Source: Geotoga petraea | GTDB taxonomy: Bacteria; Thermotogota; Thermotogae; Petrotogales; Petrotogaceae | Direction: 5' to 3' | Length of the DNA: 64,000 nt | Assembly: GCF_900102615.1 (NCBI RefSeq) | Contig: NZ_FMYV01000004.1 | Location: 1 to 64,000 of the forward strand | In this document: piece after piece, positions 1 to 8,578 of the stretch | Layout: the number at the start of each line of letters is the position of its first letter | Position numbering within the stretch: position 1 is the first letter of the stretch | Notes under the pieces: generated by a model | Seen by the model: only the letters and a program-made list of their open reading frames with translations | What the model was told of the DNA's origin: nothing | Database searches by the model: none | Program-made: the position numbers and the translations under genes

Positions 1-293
<293 letters not shown>

Positions 294-373
294 GTCCTTT
301 TTCCTGTCTTCTCAGTCACTGACTGTTTCTTACACTTGACATCTTTTCTTTCTTGGCTTGGCCTCTATCCACT

Positions 374-423
374 TGTCAAAGAGCTTCTTTTCTTTCTTCT
401 TCCTTCGGCTTCGAAAGCCGAAG
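374..423 (-). promoter_or_regulatory. rRNA leader: 5' hairpin and boxA-like antitermination site
   Basis: The predicted transcript starts with a near-perfect hairpin (403-423, stem CTTCGGCT/AGCCGAAG with a short TTCGA-type loop). It is followed by AGCTCTTTGACA (385-374), which closely matches the bacterial rRNA boxA element TGCTCTTTAACA bound by NusB/S10. No U-run follows the hairpin, so it is not a terminator; a 5'-stabilising or processing role is inference. Confidence 0.55.
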
Positions 424-428
424 ATAAT

Positions 429-456
429 ATTATCACATTATCGCTTGTTTTGTCAA
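429..456 (-). promoter_or_regulatory. rRNA operon promoter
   Basis: On the minus strand a perfect -35 TTGACA (456-451) is separated by 16 nt from GATAAT (434-429), about 135 bp upstream of the 16S 5' end. It is the best promoter match before the rRNA and gives a start near 422. Confidence 0.75.
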
Positions 457-502
457 TGAACGTATGGTAAATAAAATTACAATTTATTGTTAATCAATTA
501 CT

Positions 503-1930
503 TTAAGTGTTTATAATAAGTATTATAAGCAGTATGGTTATCTGATAAATAATAGTAAAGTCAAACTTATGAACAACTGATAAATCGATTTTTTTGATTT
601 TTTCTGATTTTTCTATCATCCTGTATGATAAAACACCTAATATAAATAACACTATTTCTATAAAAAATTCTTTTATATGAAAATCAAGTATAAAAAAAGA
701 CGAAATTAAGAATGAGAAAGTAATTATATAGGCATACCAATAATTAAAATTAAATGTTTTATTGAATGATAAATTTTTTAATATCTTATACACAAAAGCA
801 CCATATAGAAAATAACCAACATACAAAATATTGTTATTAATTATTAATTCATATTTTATATTGTTTATGATCGATGGATAAATCCCAGTTATCAAAAATA
901 AATTAAGTACTATTAGCACATATAAAGATAAAGGTATTTTTGTTTTTTTTATTTTTTTTATTACTTTTTCTTTGGTGATGGATTTTATTTCGTCAGCTCC
1001 CATAAACAAGAATCCTTTTATAAACATATCAGTTATAAAAAAGTAAAAAAATGAATTTGGATTTTGAATTATAACAATTAACATATATGAAGTACTGACC
1101 ATGGTCGAATATGCCAACATTTTTTTCAAATTTTTTTCAAGGACCATAAATACTCCACCCATTATTGAACTTATGTATGCATAAGTAATAAGCAATTCTC
1201 TGTTTTGAGCATTTAAAAGTGGAATTATAAGAAAAATAATTGCCAATCCAAGTTTTACTATTATTCCAGATAATATAGGTGATATTCCATAAACAGCTTC
1301 TCCATGGGCATTTTCAAGCCAACCTGAAATAAAGAAAAAGCCAGATTTAATCAAAACCCCCACTATGATAAATTCTAAAGCAAGCTGGGATATATTACCA
1401 TGATTTATTACATAATTTATGTTTATACTTCCTGTATCTTTATAAATGATCGCAACACCAATAAGATATATTTCAAAAGCTATTGAACTTAAAAACATAT
1501 ATTTCAATGAGGCCCAAATCTTTTTTTCATCTCTATCTAAAGCTATGAGAAGAAAGATCAACATTGAAATTAGCTCTAAATGTACATATATATTAAAAAA
1601 ATCTCTTGTAGTAAAAAAAGTGTTTAAAGAACCATTCAACATGAACCATAGTAAAATGAATATTTTAGAATATTTTTTATATGATTTGAAAAAAATTATC
1701 ATAAAAAATATGTTCATTAATATCAATAATAATTTTATTTCAATGTTGAATTCTAACTCAATTCCGTTGAATATATTATTGGAAGATAGATATAGGCTTT
1801 GAGGTTTAGAGAATGTTATTATTAATATTGTAAATAAATAATTTACTATTGAAAATTCTTTAGTTTTCTTTGGATATAGATATTGAATTATTCCAATTGA
1901 AAACGGGATTAAAGCGGCAAATAAAAACAA
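503..1930 (-). CDS. mnhD: Mrp/Mnh antiporter MrpD-like subunit (second copy)
   Basis: Hydrophobic 475-aa protein of the NuoL/M/N-MrpD family, the proton/sodium channel subunits of Mrp antiporters and complex I. The family's ion-path residues are visible: Glu119 in the HLELISM segment, Lys143 in ASLKY, Lys195 in LIKSG, and Lys226 after the PILSG turn. It is the last gene of the operon and starts at TTG one base after the preceding paralogue's stop, with AAGGA in the preceding coding end. The adjacent gene is a clear paralogue, so the complex has two antiporter-like subunits and no long MrpA. No strong terminator is seen before the rRNA promoter. Exact ion specificity cannot be read from sequence. 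Confidence 0.85.
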   Translation of the reverse strand: MFLFAALIPFSIGIIQYLYPKKTKEFSIVNYLFTILIITFSKPQSLYLSSNNIFNGIELEFNIEIKLLLILMNIFFMIIFFKSYKKYSKIFILLWFMLNGSLNTFFTTRDFFNIYVHLELISMLIFLLIALDRDEKKIWASLKYMFLSSIAFEIYLIGVAIIYKDTGSININYVINHGNISQLALEFIIVGVLIKSGFFFISGWLENAHGEAVYGISPILSGIIVKLGLAIIFLIIPLLNAQNRELLITYAYISSIMGGVFMVLEKNLKKMLAYSTMVSTSYMLIVIIQNPNSFFYFFITDMFIKGFLFMGADEIKSITKEKVIKKIKKTKIPLSLYVLIVLNLFLITGIYPSIINNIKYELIINNNILYVGYFLYGAFVYKILKNLSFNKTFNFNYWYAYIITFSFLISSFFILDFHIKEFFIEIVLFILGVLSYRMIEKSEKIKKIDLSVVHKFDFTIIYQITILLIILIINT

Positions 1931-1931
1931 T

Positions 1932-3362
1932 TTAGATCATTCCTTTTAGTTCAAATATCATACTTATTAAAACGAAGGTGTATATATAGTATAAATTTTT
2001 ATCAAAGTCAAAAATTGAAAAATCTTTTTCAAATGATTCTTCTTTGAATATTTTATAAATAACAAACCCAAAAATAAAAAATATGAAACCTATTATAGAT
2101 TCATAAATATTTTCTGATTGTAAATATAAATTTATGATTATAAGTAATGAAGATAATGGAATTATAATATTGTTCATTTTTTTTGCCTTTTCAGTTATAT
2201 TCAGATTGCTTATTATTTTTCCAAAAAATATCCCAACTAAAAATATTATTGAATTTAGGAATAATGTATAACCTATATTCTTTTTTAGTAGATATAGTAT
2301 AGAAGGATAGACTCCTGTGAGATTGAATAATAATATAAATATCATCAAATATGTGTCATATCTAATTATTTTTTCTTTCATATTTTTTATATAGATAATG
2401 TTTTTTTCTGTGAAGATTTTATCTATTAAAATAAATATAATACCTTTTGTTATCATATGGTATATAAAAAAATATACAAATAAATCTCTGGAAAAAATTA
2501 TTATAAGTAATCCATAACTAACCTGTGACATTGTTGATACAGCAAAAACTTTTTTAATTTTTTTCTGGAAAATGAGATATAAATAGCTTAAAAAAAGGGT
2601 TATCAATGCAAAAATTGTTAAATAATTTTTTATTCCATCATTCATCGTAGGATACAATAAAAAGATCAACCATAGCCCCATCTTTTCTACAACACCAGTT
2701 AATATTGCAGATATTCCAGGGACAGAATGAGTTTGTACATCTAAAACCCAACCAGATAAAAAGAAAACACCTGATTTTATCAATAGGCTAGTTATTAGAA
2801 ATGTATGAAAAAATAATGGTTTTTCAAAGCTAAGATTTTCTATCAAATTTAATGTACCTGTATTTGAATATAGTATCGCAATAGCTATCAAATAAAAATT
2901 CAAGGCTATACTGGAAAAGATCATATATTTTAAAGAGGCCCAGACTTTTTTTACCTCTCTATCAAAAGCAACTAACAAGAATAGGGACATTGATATTAGT
3001 TCAAGACTGACATAAATATTAAAATAATCTCTACTTAAAAAGAAGTTTATTATTGCTCCATTTAAAATCATAAAAATCATTAAAAAATACTTTTCTTTTT
3101 TTAAGAAGAATATTGTGTATGTTAAAAAAGAGAGCAAGAAAAAAAATACAAGTATTAATTTATTCTCATATTCTAGAACATGTTGAATACCTATATTTCT
3201 TCCATAATCTCCCAAAACAAAAGATTGATATTTCGAAAATATCAATAACATAAAAGTAGAGATATAAGTTAAATTTATTAGAAAATATTTATGTTTATAT
3301 AAGAAAAAAAGAGATATGGAAGTTGAAAAAAATATTAATGGAGTAAGAATAAAAAAATTCAT
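1932..3362 (-). CDS. mnhD: Mrp/Mnh antiporter MrpD-like subunit (first copy)
   Basis: 476-aa polytopic membrane protein paralogous to its downstream neighbour. It keeps Glu121 (SLELISM), Lys145 (ASLKYM), Lys196 (LIKSG) and Lys227 (GVVEKMG), the charged residues that line the proton path in this family. Its ATG overlaps the stop of mnhC by four bases (ATGA), showing translational coupling. Within the antiporter it should form one of the two ion-translocating modules; the paralogue probably replaces the N-terminal part of MrpA found in Bacillus-type complexes. Confidence 0.87.
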   Translation of the reverse strand: MNFFILTPLIFFSTSISLFFLYKHKYFLINLTYISTFMLLIFSKYQSFVLGDYGRNIGIQHVLEYENKLILVFFFLLSFLTYTIFFLKKEKYFLMIFMILNGAIINFFLSRDYFNIYVSLELISMSLFLLVAFDREVKKVWASLKYMIFSSIALNFYLIAIAILYSNTGTLNLIENLSFEKPLFFHTFLITSLLIKSGVFFLSGWVLDVQTHSVPGISAILTGVVEKMGLWLIFLLYPTMNDGIKNYLTIFALITLFLSYLYLIFQKKIKKVFAVSTMSQVSYGLLIIIFSRDLFVYFFIYHMITKGIIFILIDKIFTEKNIIYIKNMKEKIIRYDTYLMIFILLFNLTGVYPSILYLLKKNIGYTLFLNSIIFLVGIFFGKIISNLNITEKAKKMNNIIIPLSSLLIIINLYLQSENIYESIIGFIFFIFGFVIYKIFKEESFEKDFSIFDFDKNLYYIYTFVLISMIFELKGMI

Positions 3363-3688
3363 TTTATTTTTCTTTCGATTTCGTCTATCTGATAAGTCTT
3401 TATCTTACTAGATAAAATCATTAAGAAAACCAACATCAAGGATAGGTTTGCAAAACCTATAACAATAACAGTCAAGAGAAATGAATGTATTAATGGATCA
3501 GAATAAGTTTCAATCCCTGGAGTTATTATTGGAGAATGGCCATTATAAGATATTGTTATAAAGAGTAGAACAACTCCGGATTGTATTGTTCCTAAGTTTA
3601 AAAGTTTTAGTATCATATCTTTTTGGTTAATAACTCCAAAAAGACCTATTATGAAAACTAAGAATGAAAGGATTTGATATAAACTCAT
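3359..3688 (-). CDS. mnhC: Mrp/Mnh antiporter subunit C (NuoK-like)
   Basis: 109-aa protein with three predicted membrane spans, the size and pattern of MrpC/NuoK. The segment around residues 50-90 (PGIETYSDPLIHSFLLTVIV) matches the MnhC hallmark, in which a short loop with D-P precedes a long third helix. Start and stop overlap both neighbours by four bases. It packs beside the antiporter-like subunits in the membrane arm and has no activity of its own. Confidence 0.88.
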   Translation of the reverse strand: MSLYQILSFLVFIIGLFGVINQKDMILKLLNLGTIQSGVVLLFITISYNGHSPIITPGIETYSDPLIHSFLLTVIVIGFANLSLMLVFLMILSSKIKTYQIDEIERKIK

Positions 3689-4371
3689 AATAACCCCCTG
3701 TGTTTTATAAATTTATATAAAATTGTCCATGTACCTGCAAATACTTCAAAACCTATAACAAAATTGAGTAAAATTGCCGATCCACCACTCAATAGTTCTC
3801 CAGTTTTACCTGTAAAAGGGAAATTTGCGAAGAAAGCATCCCCCCATAAAACACCCATTATCCCGTATATTATTATAAATAACGGAGATAATATTTTAAA
3901 TTTTTCTATTTTGGATTTTTTAAAAATGTCTTCTATTTCGTCCATGGGTTTCACAAAAGATACTCCTATTAATCCTGTACCCATCATAACTCCTGCCGCA
4001 AAACCACCACCAGGCCCCAAATGCCCTGTTAAAGCTATATATAGTGAAATCATTACTATTATTTGGAAGAGTATAGGCGTCATTATTTGTATTACAGGAG
4101 AAGATACTATTGTATCTTCTCCTTTATATTCTGGAAGTTTTTCCATGTAAAAAGACACCCCAATTATAGCTATTGTAAATACCAACACTTCAAAGAATGT
4201 ATCAAACAGCCTAAAATCTAAAACTATAGACGAAACCATGTTTTGAGAACCATTCTCTCTTGTTATCAGCTCAGGTGTAAAAGAGGAAGTAGAACTTCCA
4301 AAATCTACATTTAATACAAAAAGAAAAAAAATAGAAGTCAACAAAATAATAGAAAGAATTTTTCTTATCAT
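3685..4371 (-). CDS. mnhB: Mrp/Mnh antiporter subunit B (MnhB domain)
   Basis: 228-aa membrane protein. Residues about 85-225 carry the MnhB domain: PVIQIMTPILFQ, then a glycine-rich GHLGPGGGFAAGVMMG segment typical of the family. An N-terminal helix (7-25) and a short loop region precede it; the helix around 60-80 may correspond to the MbhE-like end of MrpA. ATGA overlaps on both sides place it in the operon. Role: structural subunit of the cation/proton antiporter. Confidence 0.87.
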   Translation of the reverse strand: MIRKILSIILLTSIFFLFVLNVDFGSSTSSFTPELITRENGSQNMVSSIVLDFRLFDTFFEVLVFTIAIIGVSFYMEKLPEYKGEDTIVSSPVIQIMTPILFQIIVMISLYIALTGHLGPGGGFAAGVMMGTGLIGVSFVKPMDEIEDIFKKSKIEKFKILSPLFIIIYGIMGVLWGDAFFANFPFTGKTGELLSGGSAILLNFVIGFEVFAGTWTILYKFIKHRGLL

Positions 4372-5144
4372 CCTATATACCTCCTAATCATTTCTTGATA
4401 TTCTTCTTGACTATTCTTTTTTAAATCATCGATAAATTCATCAAATTCTTCTTTCAAAAATTCATTCTTTGAGTTAAAAACAAATTTATAACCAGACGTT
4501 TTATATTCTCCTATTTCATTATTCTCAAATGTCTTTCCTAAATATAATAAATATTTATATCTTATAAGATCTATTAGGAAGTCATCATTGAAATTCTCTA
4601 AATCATTTTTCATATCTTTGTCATCTTCAAATAAACCATATGAAGATATTTTTGGGTTTCCTACAGATAATATCTTAGTTGGCAAAATTTCTTTTGATGT
4701 AATTATATTCTTTTCACCTGTGTTAGTATGTCCACCTATTAAAACATCTCCATCTTTTTCTAATTTTTCTATAGCTTCATTCTCTTCAACTTGAATATAT
4801 TCAACCTCTAAACCTTTTAATTCAACAAATTTATCAATAATATAAAACTCGAACCCTGTTAAAGTATTTTGTTTTTTTTCCACTAAATAAGGAGTTAAAA
4901 CGTAATATACTTTTATTTTACCAACTTTTTTCATTGCAATGAGATATATGAAAAAAATAAATGCAGCTCCAACTGTTATTTCAACAATTGCAACATCTGG
5001 AGCGTTTAGAATAAAAAAAATAGCTGACAATGCAGCTCCAAAAATCCCGTATGCTAACAGCGCATTTATGTGATTTTTGATTAATGATATGTATAAAGCA
5101 ACCACCACTATTACTGTCATTAGAAAATAGTTAAATATCATCAT
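4368..5144 (-). CDS. MbhD/DUF4040-type antiporter subunit fused to a solute-binding-like domain
   Basis: Residues 1-75 form three membrane helices with the DUF4040/MbhD signature APDVAIVEITVGA, the part that lies inside MrpA in two-gene systems. From about residue 78 to 258 there is a soluble domain that reads like a family-3 periplasmic solute-binding protein: Y-x-L-TPYL-V-EK, then LTGFEFYIIDKF and GDVLIGGHTNTGEK, and a C-terminal GYKFVFN segment with an amphipathic helix. This is about 180 residues longer than a plain MbhD subunit. Positive residues after helix 3 (KK at 72-73) would place the domain inside the cell, which is odd for a binding-protein fold. A ligand-sensing role is inference. 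It overlaps mnhG and mnhB by four bases each. Confidence 0.75.
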   Translation of the reverse strand: MMIFNYFLMTVIVVVALYISLIKNHINALLAYGIFGAALSAIFFILNAPDVAIVEITVGAAFIFFIYLIAMKKVGKIKVYYVLTPYLVEKKQNTLTGFEFYIIDKFVELKGLEVEYIQVEENEAIEKLEKDGDVLIGGHTNTGEKNIITSKEILPTKILSVGNPKISSYGLFEDDKDMKNDLENFNDDFLIDLIRYKYLLYLGKTFENNEIGEYKTSGYKFVFNSKNEFLKEEFDEFIDDLKKNSQEEYQEMIRRYIG

Positions 5145-5425
5145 TTTTTCTTTCCGCCTACTTTTATGTCACTTCTTGAAGCTCCCCATGCAAGAATATG
5201 TGAAATAACAGGTTCAATTATAAGTATTAATAAAGCTATCAATACTAGTTTTCCTATATTATCTGGGCTTTTTATCATAAATGAAAGGAGTATTGTAAAT
5301 ATTCCAATAGTATCAGCTATTCCAGCTGATTGAACCCTTGTGTAAAAATCTTTCATAGTTAACATACCTATACTACCTATAAAGAAGAAAAAAATTCCAA
5401 TATAAAATAAAATATCTGATATCAT
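5141..5425 (-). CDS. mnhG: Mrp/Mnh antiporter subunit G
   Basis: 94-aa protein with the MnhG pattern: GSIGMLTMKDFYTRVQSAG at 18-36 (family consensus G-x-x-R-x-PDxYxRLHAAG) followed by two more membrane helices. The length agrees with family members. It overlaps the DUF4040 gene by four bases and lies four bases after mnhF. A small accessory subunit of the membrane complex. Confidence 0.88.
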   Translation of the reverse strand: MISDILFYIGIFFFFIGSIGMLTMKDFYTRVQSAGIADTIGIFTILLSFMIKSPDNIGKLVLIALLILIIEPVISHILAWGASRSDIKVGGKKK

Positions 5426-5429
5426 TTTT

Positions 5430-5684
5430 TTACCTTCCCTTCTCTAAAAATTTAGTGGCAATTAAAACTCCCCAAACATTCAAAAGTGAGAAAATAATAA
5501 TCATATCAAGCAAAAAAAATTGATCAGTATAGAAAATATATAATAACATTATAACTGTAATTTTTGAAGAAAATGAGGTGTATGCCAAAAGCCTTTCCCA
5601 TTGATTTGGGCCCATAAATAATTTTATTAAAGTTAGAAAAAAAGGAATGATTATCAAAATTTGATTTAAAACATAGTTATTCAA
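5430..5684 (-). CDS. mnhF: Mrp/Mnh antiporter subunit F
   Basis: About 84 aa with three membrane helices; the MnhF consensus GP..-R..A is seen as GPNQWERLLAY at about 25-35 (TTG-start numbering). I prefer the TTG at 5684 because AAGGTGA sits five bases upstream; a GTG at 5693 is also in frame but overlaps that Shine-Dalgarno site. It overlaps the end of mnhE by a few bases, the usual E-F-G order. Confidence 0.85.
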   Translation of the reverse strand: MNNYVLNQILIIIPFFLTLIKLFMGPNQWERLLAYTSFSSKITVIMLLYIFYTDQFFLLDMIIIFSLLNVWGVLIATKFLEKGR

Positions 5685-6108
5685 ATAGATCACCTTCCCA
5701 AACTCCTTTAGATGAATGAGCTTTTTCAGGAGTATTCTCTACTCTATGTATTATCAAATTATCGTTATCATCATCAACATCAACGAACAATGTTTTTGGA
5801 GTTAATGTTATAGCGTCTGCTATCGCTACTTTTTCTACATCTGTTTTTCCTTTTAGATCAATAAAAGTTAATCCTGAGTAATGTTTTTTAAAAATTAAAG
5901 GTATAAATTGAAATGCCGTTTTATACATGTTCAAAATAGAACCAATGGTAGAAATCAAAATTTCTACCATGCCTTTTATTTTTCTTTCAAAGAAAATCCC
6001 AGTTATTAAATTTGATAAAACCACAAAAAAGATTCCAATTATTATTGAAAAATCAGAGAAATCTCCAATTAATACCATCCAAATAAAAAACAGAAAAATA
6101 TAAATCAT
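5677..6108 (-). CDS. mnhE: Mrp/Mnh antiporter subunit E
   Basis: 143-aa protein with two or three N-terminal membrane segments and a soluble C-terminal half containing ITLTPKTLFVDVDDD, matching the MrpE/MnhE consensus (SITLTPGTL-x-V). First gene of the antiporter set. Its ATG overlaps the DHH phosphoesterase stop by four bases, so the antiporter is transcribed with the upstream nucleic-acid metabolism genes. MrpE is needed for assembly in characterised Mrp complexes. Confidence 0.88.
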   Translation of the reverse strand: MIYIFLFFIWMVLIGDFSDFSIIIGIFFVVLSNLITGIFFERKIKGMVEILISTIGSILNMYKTAFQFIPLIFKKHYSGLTFIDLKGKTDVEKVAIADAITLTPKTLFVDVDDDNDNLIIHRVENTPEKAHSSKGVWEGDLFE

Positions 6109-7070
6109 TTTTTTTCAAAGACCTCTTTGATTTTTAATAACGTAATATTTTTCAATTCTTCGAGAGGTTTATCCGAAGAGAACCCTGCAGCTCTTGGGTG
6201 GCCTCCTCCTCCCATTTCAAAGGCTATTTTTGAAACATCAAACCATTCCTTTGACCTCATAGAAACATGAAAAACTCCTTTTTCATGTTCATTGAACATA
6301 ACTGCAACCTCAACACCCTTTAATGATCTTAAATCCCCAACAAAAGGAGGGATATCTTTTGGTAAAATATTGTATTTTTCAATCATATCCAGCTTCACAT
6401 GAGATATAACGATTTTATTATCGTTATAAAATTCCATTTCATCTATCACGTCTTTTAACAACAGTAAATTTTCAATAGGTTTATTTTCTAAAACTGAGTT
6501 AGTTATTTTGCTAAGTTCTGCGCCTTTTTCGATCAAATCTGCCGCGTCTCTAAAAACTTTTTGATCGGTATTTGAATATCTAAAGAACCCTGTATCTGTT
6601 GCTATTCCAGTCAAATTCATTGTAGCTAACTCAGAATTATATTTCACATCTAATCCTTCTAAAACTTCTTTTACCATTTGAGCTGTTGATGCATAACTTG
6701 GATCTATCCAATTAATGTTCCCAAAGTTTGTATTAGTAGCGTGATGATCAATAACAATTACTCTTCTATATTCAAAAAGTTCTTGTACTCTTCCTACTCT
6801 GTCAGGAGAAGAAGCGTCTACAATTATTATCAAGTCTGAAGGATTTTTTTTAGCGCAATCAAAATCTCTTATGTATTTTTTAACGAATTTGAATTCTTCG
6901 AGATACTCAGGGATTTCATCATCTATTATTCCAACTGTTTTTTTCCCATACATAGTTAAACCATATGTCAAAGACGATACAGAGCTAATGTCATCTCCAT
7001 CAGGCATTATATGCCCAGCAATCATTATAGTATCTGCTTTTTTGATTTCTTCTATAATTTTATCTCTCAT
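6105..7070 (-). CDS. nrnA: DHH-family phosphoesterase, NrnA-like oligoribonuclease/pAp phosphatase
   Basis: 321 aa. The DHH domain shows AGHIMPDGDDISS (19-31), the DHH motif itself (IDHHATN near 110) and a C-terminal DHHA1 domain ending in the substrate-binding GGGGHPRAAGF (about 286-296). The length and both domains fit NrnA/YtqI enzymes, which degrade 2-5 nt RNA and dephosphorylate 3'-phosphoadenosine 5'-phosphate with Mn2+. The neighbourhood (pnp, PNP) supports an RNA-turnover role. A cyclic-dinucleotide-derived pGpG substrate is possible given two HD-GYP genes in the same operon, but that is inference. Confidence 0.85.
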   Translation of the reverse strand: MRDKIIEEIKKADTIMIAGHIMPDGDDISSVSSLTYGLTMYGKKTVGIIDDEIPEYLEEFKFVKKYIRDFDCAKKNPSDLIIIVDASSPDRVGRVQELFEYRRVIVIDHHATNTNFGNINWIDPSYASTAQMVKEVLEGLDVKYNSELATMNLTGIATDTGFFRYSNTDQKVFRDAADLIEKGAELSKITNSVLENKPIENLLLLKDVIDEMEFYNDNKIVISHVKLDMIEKYNILPKDIPPFVGDLRSLKGVEVAVMFNEHEKGVFHVSMRSKEWFDVSKIAFEMGGGGHPRAAGFSSDKPLEELKNITLLKIKEVFEKK

Positions 7071-7080
7071 TTTACCCTCC

Positions 7081-7893
7081 TTAAAACATTTTCAAGGCTA
7101 TCTTCACAACATTTTCAAATTTAGGCTTTATCCTATCTGTAACTTTCATCACATCTTCATGATTTAAAGGTTCTGGCAGTATTCCAGCTGCCATATTTGT
7201 ACATGCAGAAAACGAAACAACCCTAATCCCTGCATGATTTGCCGCAATAACTTCTGGCATTGTAGACATTCCTACTAAATCGGCTTGAAATTTTTCAGCC
7301 ATTTTGATTTCAGCTGGTGTTTCGTATGTTGGCCCTAAAAACCAGGCGTATGTACCTTTCTTAATTTTTATATCTATATTAGAGGCTTGTTCAATAATAG
7401 AATCCAGCCATTTTTTATCTACAGGATTTGCCATTGGAACAAATCTTGGCCCTAATTCTTCATAATTTGGACCGATCAAAGGATTTTTCATTGAAAGGTT
7501 TATATAATCAATATTTGCAACTATGTCTCCAGGACTATATGTTCTGTTTATACCCCCTGCAGCATTTGTTAATATCAAACCTTTAACTCCCAGTTCTTTC
7601 ATTATGTATATAGGAAAGGATATTTTTTTTATATTTATTCCTTCATAAGCATGAAATCTACCTTTTAATGCTATAACTGGGATACCCTCCAAATTACCTA
7701 TCACCATTTTCCCTTCGTGGCCTTTCACAGTTGAACTTGGGAAAAAAGGAATATCCTCATATTTAATTTCTTTTGAATTTTCTACTTTGTCTGCAAGATA
7801 GCCCAAACCTGATCCCAAAATCAATCCTATTAAAGGTTTTTCATCTGTTTGGTTTTTAATATACTCTACAGCTTTTTTTACTTTAGATAGCAT
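7081..7893 (-). CDS. punA: purine nucleoside phosphorylase, class I
   Basis: 270 aa, the usual length of trimeric (class I) PNP. Motifs in order: GLILGSGLG (phosphate site, about 23-31), STVKGHEGKMVIG, GRFHAYEG, NAAGGIN, and VGMSTMPEVIAANHAG near 205-220. The enzyme splits purine nucleosides with phosphate to free base and ribose-1-phosphate, a logical partner for the exo- and oligoribonucleases in this operon. The ATG lies 13 bases after the DtxR gene's stop and has a GGAGG-like site. Confidence 0.9.
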   Translation of the reverse strand: MLSKVKKAVEYIKNQTDEKPLIGLILGSGLGYLADKVENSKEIKYEDIPFFPSSTVKGHEGKMVIGNLEGIPVIALKGRFHAYEGINIKKISFPIYIMKELGVKGLILTNAAGGINRTYSPGDIVANIDYINLSMKNPLIGPNYEELGPRFVPMANPVDKKWLDSIIEQASNIDIKIKKGTYAWFLGPTYETPAEIKMAEKFQADLVGMSTMPEVIAANHAGIRVVSFSACTNMAAGILPEPLNHEDVMKVTDRIKPKFENVVKIALKMF

Positions 7894-7906
7894 TTTTTCT
7901 ATCCTC

Positions 7907-8566
7907 CTATTCTACAATAATGAATTTTGCATTCTCTTTTTCAATCAAAATATTTTTCCCTTTTAAATAAAGTTCAATATAATTATCTTTAATTTTATTC
8001 AATATGAGAGATAATCCTGGATAAATTCCAAGTTTTAGAAGTTGTTGTTTTTTATCTTCACTTCCAGATAAACTAATTATTTTTATCTCTTCTCCTTCTT
8101 CTACCTCTTCAAGAGTGGTCCTAAAAACATGAGGCATTTCATTTGAGTATTTTTTGATAAACTGTTTCATCTTTGTATATTCTATAGGATTCCTTTTTAT
8201 GAAAAGCATCATCGCCTCTAATGAAGTAAAAAAATCTTTTGTCATGTGATGCTCTATACCACATGATAATTTATAAGATTCTTCTTTGGAAAGATTAAGT
8301 ATATTGACAAAAAAGTCTATCAATGTAATATATTTTCTGTATACCCTCTCAGCATAGGCAAGTCCTTTTTCATTTAGATTTATATATCCATATTTTTCAT
8401 GTGTAATCATTCCGGATTTTTCAAGTCTTTTAATAGCTTCAACAGTAGATGCATCCCTAACATCAAGCATTTTTGAAATATCTTTTATTCTCGGTATTTT
8501 TCCATCAATATGTAATATATAAATTGCTCTTAAATAGTTTTCAAGACTTTCTGACATGTTTTTCAT
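7907..8566 (-). CDS. DtxR/MntR-family metal-dependent regulator with FeoA domain
   Basis: 219 aa. N-terminal winged helix-turn-helix (residues about 5-65, ENYLRAIYILHIDGKIPRIKDIS), a dimerisation/metal-binding part with CGIEHHMTKDF (metal ligands Cys, Glu, His), and a C-terminal FeoA/SH3-like domain (about 150-219, with LGIYPGLSLIL). The family represses metal uptake genes when loaded with Fe2+ or Mn2+. No metal transporter is adjacent, so targets lie elsewhere. AAGGAG stands eight bases before the ATG at 8566. Confidence 0.85.
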   Translation of the reverse strand: MKNMSESLENYLRAIYILHIDGKIPRIKDISKMLDVRDASTVEAIKRLEKSGMITHEKYGYINLNEKGLAYAERVYRKYITLIDFFVNILNLSKEESYKLSCGIEHHMTKDFFTSLEAMMLFIKRNPIEYTKMKQFIKKYSNEMPHVFRTTLEEVEEGEEIKIISLSGSEDKKQQLLKLGIYPGLSLILNKIKDNYIELYLKGKNILIEKENAKFIIVE

Positions 8567-8578
8567 TTTTATTGCTCC

